The position numbers and the translations under genes are program-made. A DNA stretch of 64,000 bases from G965227875 sp965227875 (GTDB lineage: Bacteria; Pseudomonadota; Alphaproteobacteria; Rhizobiales; JAJFHC01). Every line of letters begins with the position of its first letter. The stretch's first letter is position 1. Of the stretch, positions 51,301-59,200 are shown in pieces. Under the pieces are notes generated by a model. The model was not told the origin of the DNA. It searched no databases and worked only from the letters and a program-made list of their open reading frames with translations. Where the stretch lies: NCBI GenBank assembly GCA_965227875.1, contig OZ245783.1, positions 3,968,001-4,032,000 of the forward strand. Reading direction: 5' to 3'.

Positions 51301-52007
51301 AGGAGATCGGTTCCCTGATCGCCCGGGCCAAGCAGTTCGGCGACCGAAACACTGAAATCGAACTGCTCCTCACCCTGATCTGCGCCCAATACGAACTGGC
51401 GAACTACGTCACGGCGGTCGAGCAGGCGGATGTTGCGCTGGAGCTGATCGACACGGCGGGTACGCTGGTCGACAAGCCGTATGTCTACGCCTTCAAGGCC
51501 CGCAGCCTGCTTGAACTGCGGGAGGACGACAGGGCGCGTGCGATGCTCGGGGAAGCGATCAAGATTTCCCGTGACAACGATCCCGGACAGAGCGGTGCGA
51601 TCGTCCTGGGCGGGATCATACTGGCTGCACGCAAGGACAAGACGAGGGAAGGGGCGTTCGGCGAAGCCACGCGTATCCTGAAACGCGGCGCGACGAGCCA
51701 GAACTACCTGCGTTTCTACCGCGATGCCATCGATGCGGCGTTGTTGAGCGGCAAGTTCCAGGATGCCGTTCGCTATTCCGGCCATCTCGAGAAGTTCACG
51801 CGACACGAGAAGTTGCCCTGGGCCGATTTTTTCGTTGCCCGAGGGCGTGCGTTGGCCGCGGTCGGTCAGGGCTCGATGAATGCCAAGCTCAAGATGGAGC
51901 TTCGACGCCTGTCCGCGGAAGCCAAGCGATTGGGATACATCTGGGCGCGCAAGGCCGTCCAGAACGCGCTTGGCGGGCCGGAATCGGTCTCCGAACAGTC
52001 AGACTGA
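48318..52007 (+). CDS. SAM / degenerate class III cyclase / AAA ATPase / TPR protein
   Basis: 1229 residues in four parts: SAM domain (1-60, IGEWLDGLGLGQYASSFEENDI); a Pro/Glu-rich linker (about 75-195); a cyclase-fold domain (205-375); and an AAA/STAND-type ATPase (Walker A GEPGCGKS about 425-432, Walker B CISVDDIH about 550), with helical repeats to the C-terminus. In class III cyclases two metal Asp sit 44 residues apart; here the equivalent positions are Glu214 (VLVLEFIGG) and Glu258 (RADLEGVEIHF), exactly 44 apart. The DTSNLALRL and GEVRIGIASGSV elements stay. So cyclase activity is doubtful but nucleotide binding is possible. No membrane span. Next to it lies a TetR regulator. Confidence 0.9.
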   Translation: MDIGEWLDGLGLGQYASSFEENDIDADLLAVLTESDLKELGIRSLGHRKRIFAAIRELRKTAEVSRETSRQMPVADVEQSAASSDVIPIRVRPSSVQPLPRRTEPERPASRKPEAPEPQPERTQSAPPETTAREPAGPDLIPEPVSTPVHAPEPPVPEPDPLPREPVAAASTAYRPESEADTDPEPPVRITETSFSPDVRRQSERHWIAVLVLEFIGGPADRTASLDGTSVEGEPAVLRRIYNHAETNGGRVVRADLEGVEIHFGPAVAEQEDVKRALRTCLAIRKDLSSAGDGGHKGEVRIGIASGSVLNSGTEASALHEQKIIADTSNLALRLKNTARAGDAIVTNDVYRQVSQLVQCDPAGDVARPDGGGMVAVWLIRSPNAPVKKLAISPLVGRETEIERFSNHLKGARSSMRGQASMIVGEPGCGKSRLLEEFEKLASEEGYEVIKLKSVRDRLNETIICQLLCRLMELRADAGPQERAKALDAMISSGRVPKGDKAFLLNALALPQTAETRVTFDLVNRTEWISEKRRAIRALFRAARDNRRLCISVDDIHHARASDMLAFASLVRDFADQEVVTLCAARRESAPLHPDWVAALQANDSRTVKLDALSSRDAAVLVKAYGDPDDPRLMQCAARAQGNPLYLEQLLFTAVSDWTIDIPASFQALVLARLEMFSQDDRDALLAASVLGEHFSISGLRFVLDDEDYDPKSLVEDYILSRDGHRLCFRQPMFQEAVYSLLHKQTRRDLHLRAAGYEAEVDPVVYARHLERSGDKRAPLAFAAAARRYARVLDLDDALAMTKLGLQIVAEPQDRWTLTCLEGDYLMQLGQPADALQAYRKASVLAAEDPRHRAMAALGEAEALLKLDKSQEAMETLDAACQAAEDGHLVTELADLLAAAGNASYRSNEIEKAERQAKQALKLAKSVSHWEALANAHLLCGEISAARARMASATDHFRQASQIAAKVEQYGLELTCSAKMVRSQLYCDPLGELAEEIGSLIARAKQFGDRNTEIELLLTLICAQYELANYVTAVEQADVALELIDTAGTLVDKPYVYAFKARSLLELREDDRARAMLGEAIKISRDNDPGQSGAIVLGGIILAARKDKTREGAFGEATRILKRGATSQNYLRFYRDAIDAALLSGKFQDAVRYSGHLEKFTRHEKLPWADFFVARGRALAAVGQGSMNAKLKMELRRLSAEAKRLGYIWARKAVQNALGGPESVSEQSD

Positions 52008-52019
52008 AGCCTCGCATTG

Positions 52020-52721
52020 CTAACTGTCGGACGACGCGTCCCTGTCCGGCGTTTCGGCAAGGCGGGATGAAGGGGTGCCGGGCGGCGTACTGGCTCCCCG
52101 CAGGAAGATGCTCACCGCCTGGCCGACGATCTTCCTGATTTCCTCCGGGCCACGTTCTTCGACGTCGTGGGAAAAGAGCAGGCGCAGCAACATGTTCGCG
52201 CGGAGCAGTCCCATGAACTGTTCCGCCGCCAGTGTTTCGTCGGCGACGCTGAGAAGCCCTTTCGCCGACCAGTCCCGGAAATGGCGCGCGATGACCTCCA
52301 TCGCTCTCAGGGGGCCTTTCCTGAAGAAGGCCTGGGCCGCCCTTGGAACGTCCTCCGAAGCGTGTATGAGGGCCTGAAGCGGCCTTGAGCTGTCGGGCGT
52401 TAGAATAGTCCCCAGGTAGAGCCGGGCGAAATCCTCGAGGGCCTTTTCGATTTTTTCGTATGTCGGTTCGCCGTCAATGACGAGTTGATGGAGCGCCAGG
52501 TCGAAGTCGGCCTTCGAACGTTCGGACATGTATTCCGCAACGGCTTCGAACAGGGCCTCCTTGTTGTCGAAATACTTGTAGACGGTGCTCTTGGATCCGC
52601 CCGTCTGGCTTATGATCTGGTCGAGATTGGTTCCCTCGTAACCGTTCGCAAGGAAGGCATTGGCCGCCGCGGCGAGGATCTGCGATCGTTTCGCTTTCTG
52701 CTTCTGTGAGAGTTCCTTCAC
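52020..52721 (-). CDS. TetR/AcrR-family transcriptional regulator
   Basis: 233 residues from the GTG at 52721, chosen because GGAAGAGG lies 3-10 nt upstream and the HTH starts just after (SQILAAAANAFLANGYEGTN and SKSTVYKYFDNKEALFEAVAEYM). The C-terminal ligand domain (60-200) is helical and ends in a disordered SSRLAETPDRDASSDS tail. An upstream start at 52877 would add 52 unrelated residues. A long dyad at 52759-52799, 38 bp before the start, is a good candidate for its operator (autoregulation). The nitroreductase and YcaQ genes lie upstream on the same strand. Confidence 0.88.
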   Translation of the reverse strand: MKELSQKQKAKRSQILAAAANAFLANGYEGTNLDQIISQTGGSKSTVYKYFDNKEALFEAVAEYMSERSKADFDLALHQLVIDGEPTYEKIEKALEDFARLYLGTILTPDSSRPLQALIHASEDVPRAAQAFFRKGPLRAMEVIARHFRDWSAKGLLSVADETLAAEQFMGLLRANMLLRLLFSHDVEERGPEEIRKIVGQAVSIFLRGASTPPGTPSSRLAETPDRDASSDS

Positions 52722-52758
52722 GCACCTCTTCCCGTTTCGGACTTCGCAGAACACCAGT

Positions 52759-52799
52759 GTGAACACAAGAAGTTGCACAATGCGAACTTTTTTGTTCAC
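52759..52799. promoter_or_regulatory. inverted-repeat operator upstream of the TetR gene
   Basis: Arms GTGAACACAAGAAGTT (52759-52774) and AACTTTTTTGTTCAC (52785-52799) match as inverted repeats apart from one base insertion and one substitution, around a 10-bp spacer. Placed 38 bp before the regulator's start, it fits TetR-type autorepression. Confidence 0.6.
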
Positions 52800-52836
52800 G
52801 CCGCGACGCTGTCGCTCAAGTCCGGTGACGGGCCGG

Positions 52837-53682
52837 TCAGTCCAGTCGAAACCCCTTGCTTCTGACAAAGCGGCCAAAATCCTGTCGCTCCGGCAAGGCG
52901 TACTGCCGGGCCTTGTCTTCGGACCACGTGTATGGTTCCACCGTGCCGAACGTCTTGCTTGCCCGTTGTTCGGGGTATGGCTGCTGACCGGCTCGCCTCA
53001 GGTCGTAGTCGGCGATGGACGAGGCCGTCTTACTCTCGTCGAACCTGTCGTGGTGCACGGTGACACCGACCGGCAGACGCATGCTGATCTGGCCGCCGTG
53101 ACCGGGACCGGGATAACCGAGCGCGAGGCCGGCAACCGGGAAGACATGGTCGGGAAGGCCGAGCAGGTCGCTGACGCGCTGTGCGTGATTCCGGATTGCG
53201 CTAAGCGGGCAGCAACCGAGCCCGACGGACTCCGCGGCGATCACGAAGGCCGACAGGGCGATACCCGCGTCGACCGCCGCATTGAAGAATGCATCGAGAT
53301 GATCGTTGGCGAAGCGATGCCCGCGCGTTTCATGCACCTGCCTCTGGCGCCGGTTGTTGCCGCAGAACACGAGCAGCGACGGTGCAGTGGCGACCCACTC
53401 GAAATCGGAGAGAAGCGCGTCGAGTTCGCTGCGCAGGTCCCGGTCCGCGACAATGACGATGTCGCGCTGCTGGAGGTCACTCTTTGTCGGCGAGCAAAGG
53501 GCAAGTGCGCACAGCGTCCGCAGCAGGTCCGGGTCGACGGGACGCCGGTCGTAGCTTCTGCAGGATGACCGTGCGGCCAGTCCGGCAAACAGGTCGGATT
53601 CGGGCCCGCCGAAGCGGTTCCCGTCAGTGTGGCCGAAGCGTTGGGCAAGCAGGTCGGCAATCTTGCGGTCGGGATCGTTCAT
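52837..53682 (-). CDS. nitroreductase-family FMN oxidoreductase
   Basis: 281 residues from ATG 53682 (a GTG at 53694 is an alternative; the RBS AGAGAGG is closer to it). FMN-binding pattern ARSSCRSYDRRPVDPDLL near the N-terminus, ALCSPTKSDLQQRDIVIV, AAVDAGIALSAFVIAAESVGLGCCPLSAIRNH and the PVAGLALGYPG loop are those of the family. It has a C-terminal extension (about 220-281) rich in Asp, Arg and Tyr. These enzymes reduce nitro, quinone or flavin substrates. Lies 22 bp after the YcaQ gene, likely the same operon, and just before the TetR gene. Confidence 0.87.
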   Translation of the reverse strand: MNDPDRKIADLLAQRFGHTDGNRFGGPESDLFAGLAARSSCRSYDRRPVDPDLLRTLCALALCSPTKSDLQQRDIVIVADRDLRSELDALLSDFEWVATAPSLLVFCGNNRRQRQVHETRGHRFANDHLDAFFNAAVDAGIALSAFVIAAESVGLGCCPLSAIRNHAQRVSDLLGLPDHVFPVAGLALGYPGPGHGGQISMRLPVGVTVHHDRFDESKTASSIADYDLRRAGQQPYPEQRASKTFGTVEPYTWSEDKARQYALPERQDFGRFVRSKGFRLD

Positions 53683-53704
53683 GTCGGTGTACACATGCCT
53701 CTCT

Positions 53705-54922
53705 TCAGGTCTGCCGTGCGATCTCGCGTGCGAGGCCTTCCGCCATGTCTCCGCGTTGTTGAACGACGACCCCTTCGACGCCCAGCCAGTCGGCGAAGGC
53801 CACGAGTTCGGCTGCCGTGCGTTCGCAGGCCGCGGAGGCCGGCTGGCCCTGCTCCATGTATGCCCCCAGCACGTTGAGGACCCCTTCGGACCGATCGCAC
53901 TTGAGATCGAGCCGGGCTGCAAGCATCTCGTCGAGCAGCACCGGAAGCACATAATAGCCGTATTGCCGCTTTTCGGCCGGAACATAGATCTCGATCCGGT
54001 AGCGGAAATCGAAGATACGTTCCGTCCGTTTCCGTTCCCACACGACCGGATCGAACGGTGTCAGTACGGTGGACGTCCTGATCCATCGCGGCAATGTGTG
54101 ATCCTTCGCGAGGTAGGCAGTTTCGGTCCAGCCCTCCACGGTTACGGGTTCGAGATCGCCGTTCTCCGCCAGTTCTGCGATCCGCGCATTGGCCTCCGCC
54201 GCCGACAGCCTGAAATAGTCCCGAAGGTCCGACGCTGTGGCCACACCGAGCGCCGATGCGGAAAACAGAAGAAGCCGTCTCTGCGCTTCGGCTTCGTCGG
54301 GCATCGCCTGGTCCGTGATCTCGGCGGGCAGGACACGCTCGGTCAGGTCGTAGATGCGCTGGAAACCGTCTCTCGAGTGGGTGGTGATTTCCCCCGTCCA
54401 GAACAGGAACTCGAGCGCGACCTTGCCGTCGTGCCAGTCCCACATGCCCTTGCCGCCGCCCCCGTCGTTGAAGGCGCGCGCGCCGAGCGGGCCGCGGTTC
54501 CGGATCTGGTCGAGGACGTCCTTCACATAGTGCGGCCGCTCTCTCCACAGACGATGGCACTGGCCGTAGATCCCGCTGCCTTCGCGTGCCTTGCGCATGC
54601 GCCATTGCAGAAGCGGATAGAAATCGAAGGGCAGAAGAGACGCTTCATGGGCCCAGTATTCGAAAAGCTCGCGGCCGCGCGCACGGAAGGCCCTCTTGTC
54701 CAGTGCAGTCCGGTCATAGGCCCCCAGACGCGAGTAGAGCGGCATGTAATGGGAACGGATCACGGTATTGATGGAGTCCATCTGAAGAAGGCCCATGCGC
54801 GCAATCGCGTTGCGCTGCGCCGTCCAGTTGGACCTCTCGCTGGCCCGCCGCGAAGTGAATCCCTGGGCCGCGAGCGCGATGCGCCTCGCCTGGGAACGGG
54901 TGATCGTCTGCGAACCCATCAA
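53705..54922 (-). CDS. YcaQ-type winged-helix DNA glycosylase
   Basis: 405 residues. The family (DUF1006/HTH_42) has a catalytic Gln-x-Asp near residue 47; here QMD at 47-49 in GLLQMDSINTVIRSHYMPLYSRLG. Also visible: ELFEYWAHEASLLPFDFYPLL, the RGPLGARAFNDGG segment, LGVATASDLRDYFRLSAAEANA and DPVVWERKRTERIFDFRYRIEIYVP. E. coli YcaQ unhooks interstrand DNA crosslinks, and AlkX-type relatives act on nitrogen-mustard lesions. It probably repairs alkylated or crosslinked DNA. First gene of a likely operon with the nitroreductase. Confidence 0.85.
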   Translation of the reverse strand: MMGSQTITRSQARRIALAAQGFTSRRASERSNWTAQRNAIARMGLLQMDSINTVIRSHYMPLYSRLGAYDRTALDKRAFRARGRELFEYWAHEASLLPFDFYPLLQWRMRKAREGSGIYGQCHRLWRERPHYVKDVLDQIRNRGPLGARAFNDGGGGKGMWDWHDGKVALEFLFWTGEITTHSRDGFQRIYDLTERVLPAEITDQAMPDEAEAQRRLLLFSASALGVATASDLRDYFRLSAAEANARIAELAENGDLEPVTVEGWTETAYLAKDHTLPRWIRTSTVLTPFDPVVWERKRTERIFDFRYRIEIYVPAEKRQYGYYVLPVLLDEMLAARLDLKCDRSEGVLNVLGAYMEQGQPASAACERTAAELVAFADWLGVEGVVVQQRGDMAEGLAREIARQT

Positions 54923-55178
54923 TCGGTATCCGGATGTGCTTTGCGGTTTCTGGTGGTGCCGAAGACGGTCATCGGATCAGGATTCCTTTCTTCGGGCAAC
55001 CGCTGTCCGGGAGGGCCGGATGCGGCTGCCGAAACTCGATACCATACGCAGTGTCCGGAAGATGTCAGCAGTTGTCAGACGGATGGGATCCGGCGAGTGA
55101 GAGATTGCCGGGATGGTCTTGCCGACCGGCTTGTTCTATCATGCACGAAGCCCCCTCGAACCGAGCAGTCAGGAGTCC

Positions 55179-56660
55179 ATGGATCACGGAATCTCGCAAC
55201 TGACGAGCATAGCGATAGTCGCTGCCGTTGCCGTCGTGCTGGGATTCGCGTTCATGCGCCTGCGTCAGCCGCCGATCGTCGGATATATCCTGGCCGGTCT
55301 GATCCTGGGTCCCACCGGGCTCAAGTTCGTCGAGCATACCGAGACCATCAGCCTGCTGGCCGAACTGGGCGTGCTGATGCTGCTGTTCATCATCGGCATG
55401 GAACTTTCCATCCGCGCGTTCGTCATGGTTCTGCGGCCGGCGGCAACGATCGTTCTCGGTCAGATCGTCGCTTCGCTGCTCGTTACGGCGGCCTTCGGTT
55501 TCCTTATGGAGTGGCGTCTCGACCAGATGCTGGTTCTCGCCTTCATCGTCACCATGTCGAGCACGGCCGTCGCGTTCAAAATCCTCGAGGAGATCGACGA
55601 ACTGCGGACGGAAACCGGGCGGATCACCGTCGGGATCATGATCGCGCAGGATCTCGCCATCGTTCCGATCCTGATTTTCACCTCAGCACTCGGGCGGGGC
55701 GGGGAGGCGGGCGATATCATCAATGCCGCGCTTGTCGCCAAGATGGTCATTTCGATCGGCGGCCTGGTGGTTTTCCTCTGGTACCTCGGCAAACCGGGCA
55801 AGTTCAAACTCCCCTTCACCGACCTTATCCAGAACCGCGAGGACGTCATGGCCCTTGCCATGCTGGCCTTCTGTTTCTCGGCGGCCACGCTGAGTGGCCT
55901 TGCGGGCATCTCCGCGGCCTATGGCGCTTTTGTCGCCGGCCTGATCGTCTCGCGCTCGACGCTCAGGGCCGAGGCGATCAAGGTCACGGAACCGATCCAG
56001 AGCATCCTGGTGTTCATCTTCTTCCTGTCGATCGGCCTGCTGCTCGACCTTGAATACGTACGCGACAACTGGGTGGTGGTTGGCCTGTTCGCGACCGGCG
56101 TCATCCTGATGAAGACCGTGTTGAACGTCATCCTCGTGCGTTACGTCGGATTTGCCTGGAACGTGGCGCTGCCCGCCGGCCTGTCCACGGCACAGATCGG
56201 GGAATTCTCGTTCATCCTTGCCGCGATCGGCCTGTCGAACCGGGTACTCGATCCGCCGACCTACAAGCTCGCCCTGTCGGTGATCGCGGTCACGCTGATC
56301 GTCAGCCCGCTCTGGATGAATGCTGTCCGACGTTTCCACGAGGCAGCGCTCTCGGGCATTGTCGACCTGCGGACGGCCATGTCGGAGTCGTTCTCCGAAG
56401 AGCTTACGGGTTTCAACCGGTTCGTCAGGACACTTCGGGTGGTTCGCCGCAGGGGAGCGGCGGCAGCCGGATCGCGCGGAAGGGCCGTCAGGAAAAAGGT
56501 CGAACGCATTGCGGGCACATCCCTGAAAGCCGCGGGCAAGGACGAGGCGCGCGATGGGGAGACGACCCCGCCTGACCCGGAAGAGGCAAAAAAAGAAACG
56601 CCCCCGGTCGCTGAAAAAACCGAAAACCAAGACCAAAACGATAGTGCAAAACCGGCCTGA
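55179..56660 (+). CDS. CPA2-family monovalent cation/proton antiporter (KefB-like)
   Basis: 493 residues from ATG 55179 (AGGAG 3-8 nt upstream). About 12 spans; the N-terminus QPPIVGYILAGLILGPTGL and LAELGVLMLLFIIGMELS are KefB/KefC-like, TMSSTAVAFKILEEI and IMIAQDLAIVPILIF follow. The membrane part ends at about 400; the rest (RTAMSESFSEELTGF, then a Lys/Glu/Pro-rich tail) is cytoplasmic with no TrkA-N domain, unlike true KefC. It may exchange K+ or Na+ for H+. A hairpin terminator follows. Confidence 0.88.
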   Translation: MDHGISQLTSIAIVAAVAVVLGFAFMRLRQPPIVGYILAGLILGPTGLKFVEHTETISLLAELGVLMLLFIIGMELSIRAFVMVLRPAATIVLGQIVASLLVTAAFGFLMEWRLDQMLVLAFIVTMSSTAVAFKILEEIDELRTETGRITVGIMIAQDLAIVPILIFTSALGRGGEAGDIINAALVAKMVISIGGLVVFLWYLGKPGKFKLPFTDLIQNREDVMALAMLAFCFSAATLSGLAGISAAYGAFVAGLIVSRSTLRAEAIKVTEPIQSILVFIFFLSIGLLLDLEYVRDNWVVVGLFATGVILMKTVLNVILVRYVGFAWNVALPAGLSTAQIGEFSFILAAIGLSNRVLDPPTYKLALSVIAVTLIVSPLWMNAVRRFHEAALSGIVDLRTAMSESFSEELTGFNRFVRTLRVVRRRGAAAAGSRGRAVRKKVERIAGTSLKAAGKDEARDGETTPPDPEEAKKETPPVAEKTENQDQNDSAKPA

Positions 56661-56715
56661 CCACGAATTTGTGGTTAAAAAACAGGCAGTTTACTTCTCG
56701 TTTACCTTGCTGCAT

Positions 56716-56747
56716 CCGGGTTCCGCCAAGCCCGCGGGACCCGGCAC
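56716..56747 (+). terminator. terminator after the antiporter gene
   Basis: Eleven-pair stem CCGGGTTCCGC (56716-56726)/GCGGGACCCGG (56734-56744) with a CAAGCCC loop, followed by CACTTTC (weak T-tract). It lies 55 nt past the stop. Confidence 0.5.
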
Positions 56748-56818
56748 TTTCATTAGCATTCTTTTAACGGCACACGCATATGGTTGAAGGGTTGTTAATC
56801 CTTCATTCGGGGGTTGAA

Positions 56819-57400
56819 ATGAAAAGGATGCTCAATATTGCGGCAGGAACGATTCTTGCCGTTTCGTTTGCAGGTTCGGCTGCGGTTGCCGACGAATTCC
56901 AGGATGCCGCAAAGGCATATGTCACCGAGAAGGTGATGCCCTGGCTCGAAAACGACGAAGTCGTGGCCGCGATCAAGGCACAGAACGAAAAGAACGCCGG
57001 GCTGGCACAGGGCGACATCGATGCCCTGGACAAGCAGTGGCGTGCCGAAGTGGACGCAAGCAGCCGTCCGCTCATCGATTCTGTGATCAGCAACGCGCTC
57101 TCCGCGTTCCTGAAATCCAAGAAGGACGAAGCCGGCGGTCTGGTCACGGAAATGTTCGTGATGGACAACCGCGGCCTCAATGTCGGCCAGAGCGACGTCA
57201 CGTCCGACTACTGGCAGGGCGACGAAGGCAAGTGGAAAAAGACCTACATGAACGGTCCTGACACTGTGTTCGTCGACGAGGTCGAGAAGGACGAGTCCAC
57301 TCAGGCTCTCCAGACGCAGGTCAGCGTCACCATCAAGGATCCTTCCGACGGCAAGGCCATCGGTGCGATCACGATCGGCGTCAACGTCGAGCAGCTTTAA
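56819..57400 (+). CDS. secreted PDC/Cache-like sensor protein
   Basis: 193 residues from ATG 56819 (GGGGGTTGAA upstream; an in-frame start at 56780 has no RBS). Signal peptide MKRMLNIAAGTILAVSFAGSAAVA with cleavage expected before Asp25. The mature domain has helical AKAYVTEKVMPWLENDEVVAAI and then a beta-rich half: FVMDNRGLNVGQSDVTSDYW, the PDTVFVDEVEKDE and VSVTIKDPSDGKAIGAITIGVNVEQL segments, reminiscent of PDC sensor domains, which usually sit in the periplasmic part of receptors. A free, soluble copy next to a chemoreceptor gene (40-bp gap) suggests a ligand-binding partner. No known homologue by name. Confidence 0.75.
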   Translation: MKRMLNIAAGTILAVSFAGSAAVADEFQDAAKAYVTEKVMPWLENDEVVAAIKAQNEKNAGLAQGDIDALDKQWRAEVDASSRPLIDSVISNALSAFLKSKKDEAGGLVTEMFVMDNRGLNVGQSDVTSDYWQGDEGKWKKTYMNGPDTVFVDEVEKDESTQALQTQVSVTIKDPSDGKAIGAITIGVNVEQL

Positions 57401-57439
57401 GCAAAAACCTAGTTTAGGTGCTTCTGGAGGGGGCAAGCG

Positions 57440-59155
57440 ATGAACGAGTCTGTTCAAATCGAGGATTCGGGTGCGATGGAAGATCCTGATCGTAGGGTTG
57501 AAACCGTACCGGTTGAAAAGGAACGACGTCGTAGAAGTACATCGGTTGTCTGGCGGATCACGGCGGTCATCTCCGTCGTGGTCCTCGCCTCCATGGCAGC
57601 GCTTGCGTTCGTCGCCGAGCGTACGCAACGTCAGTCCGTGATCGAGACCTACGCGGCCTCGACGCAGACGATCACCAAACTCATTGCAGCAAACATTGCC
57701 GGCGGTGTCCGCTTCAAGAAAGCCGAGATCGTCGAGGATGCCATCCTGGACCTCCAGGCCGGCAGAAAAGACTGGTTCGACGGCGCGGTCGCCCTCACGA
57801 GGGACGGCGAGGTGCTCTACACGTCGACCACCGAACAGTTCAAGGACCAGCCGTTCGTCGAGCTTGCGAAGGATCGTGCGGGTGCCCTGGAAGACGGTTT
57901 CGCGGTCGCCGAACTCGGCGGGCGCAAGATCCATGTCGTTGCCGCCGGCAAGGACAAGAAGGGTCAGCCCTATGGTTATGTCGCGATCGCCTGGCGCACC
58001 GACTTCATCGACCAGCAGGTCGCCGACAGCCGGCTCAAATCCATAATCGCGAGCATCGTCGCGATCGTGGCGTTGGTCGGCGTACTGTTGCTGGTCATGG
58101 GGCGTGTCGTCATCGACCCGCTCAAGAAGTTCACCGCAGCCGTCCAGAGGCTGGCCGCGAACGACACGGAATTCACGATCTTCAAGTCTGACCGGGACGA
58201 CGAGGTTGGCCGGATCGCAGAAGCGCTCATCGTACTGCAGGCAAAGGAAATCGAACGCCAGAGCCTCGAGAAGGGCCAGGCGGAAACGCTGACCCGCGGC
58301 GAGGCCCGGCAACGCAAGATCGAGGCGCTGATCTCCAATTTCCGCACGCAGTCTGCAGAGATGCTGGGCGAGATCAGCGACAACATGAACGAGATGGAGC
58401 AGACGGCGAAATCGCTTCTGACCGTTTCGGAGGAAACGACGGGCCGCGCGTCCGGCGCCGTGCGCGAGGCATCGCAGGCCTCCCAGAACGCCCAGAGCGT
58501 CGCCGCATCGACGGAAGAACTCTCCGCCTCGATCAACGAGATTTCGCGCGAAGTGACAATCACGGCCGAAATCGTCGGCGATGCGACCAACAACGCCAAC
58601 GTGAGCAATGACCGCATCGCCACGCTGGCCAGTGCCGCCAACAAGATCGGCGAGGTCATCACGCTCATTCAGGACATTTCGGAGCAGACCAACCTTCTGG
58701 CTCTCAATGCCACCATCGAAGCGGCCCGCGCCGGCGAGATGGGCAAGGGGTTCGCGGTCGTCGCGAGCGAGGTCAAGATGCTCGCGAACCAGACGGCCAA
58801 CGCCACCAACGAGATCAGTCAGCAGATCTCGGACATCCAGAACTCGACGGCGGCCGCGGTCGAGGCGATCGGCGCGATTTCCAACACCATGGGAGATGTG
58901 AGCCAGCACACGTCCGCAATCGCCACGGCTGTCGAACAGCAGGGCGCTGCCACGAACGAAATCCTGACCAGCGCGCAGGGTGCGGCAGACGATACCGGAA
59001 GTGCCAGCTCGCACATGGAATCGGTGATCAGTGCCGTGAAGGATACGCAGTCGTCGGCCAGCCGCGTGCTCGACGCATCGGGCAACGTCGCGATGCAGGC
59101 CGAACATCTGCGTCAGATCGTCAACGCGTTCCTCGAGGAAGTGGCCGCGGCATGA
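57440..59155 (+). CDS. methyl-accepting chemotaxis protein
   Basis: 571 residues; RBS CTGGAGGGGG lies 7 nt before ATG 57440. TM1 at about 37-60 (ITAVISVVVLASMAALAFVA), a periplasmic domain (60-205) with PDC/Cache-like pattern (LTRDGEVLYTSTTEQF), TM2 about 205-230, HAMP, then the cytoplasmic hairpin with the tip SEQTNLLALNATIEAARAGE. Heptad-rich methylation helices surround it. Tethering pentapeptide absent at the C-terminus (ends EEVAAA). It signals to a CheA/CheW complex encoded elsewhere. The gene directly upstream encodes a secreted PDC-like protein. Confidence 0.95.
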   Translation: MNESVQIEDSGAMEDPDRRVETVPVEKERRRRSTSVVWRITAVISVVVLASMAALAFVAERTQRQSVIETYAASTQTITKLIAANIAGGVRFKKAEIVEDAILDLQAGRKDWFDGAVALTRDGEVLYTSTTEQFKDQPFVELAKDRAGALEDGFAVAELGGRKIHVVAAGKDKKGQPYGYVAIAWRTDFIDQQVADSRLKSIIASIVAIVALVGVLLLVMGRVVIDPLKKFTAAVQRLAANDTEFTIFKSDRDDEVGRIAEALIVLQAKEIERQSLEKGQAETLTRGEARQRKIEALISNFRTQSAEMLGEISDNMNEMEQTAKSLLTVSEETTGRASGAVREASQASQNAQSVAASTEELSASINEISREVTITAEIVGDATNNANVSNDRIATLASAANKIGEVITLIQDISEQTNLLALNATIEAARAGEMGKGFAVVASEVKMLANQTANATNEISQQISDIQNSTAAAVEAIGAISNTMGDVSQHTSAIATAVEQQGAATNEILTSAQGAADDTGSASSHMESVISAVKDTQSSASRVLDASGNVAMQAEHLRQIVNAFLEEVAAA

Positions 59156-59163
59156 TCCAGCCA

Positions 59164-59192
59164 CGCACCGCATGCCGACGGCGTGCGGTGCG
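59164..59192. repeat. 13-pair hairpin between convergent genes
   Basis: CGCACCGCATGCC (59164-59176) pairs fully with GGCGTGCGGTGCG (59180-59192), one T-G wobble, GAC loop. It lies 8 nt past the chemoreceptor stop and just before the mepA stop on the other strand. No T-run, so it may stabilise both 3' ends. Confidence 0.5.
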
Positions 59193-59200
59193 GACGACGG

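Noticed and set aside
48753..51806. Minus-strand 1017-residue open frame opposite the SAM/AAA/TPR protein
   Set aside because: A GC-driven absence of stop codons antisense to a gene with clear domains; no motif or RBS of its own.
56795..59173. Minus-strand 792-residue open frame opposite the chemoreceptor
   Set aside because: Shadow of the chemoreceptor and secreted-protein genes; Arg/His/Asp-rich sequence without domains.
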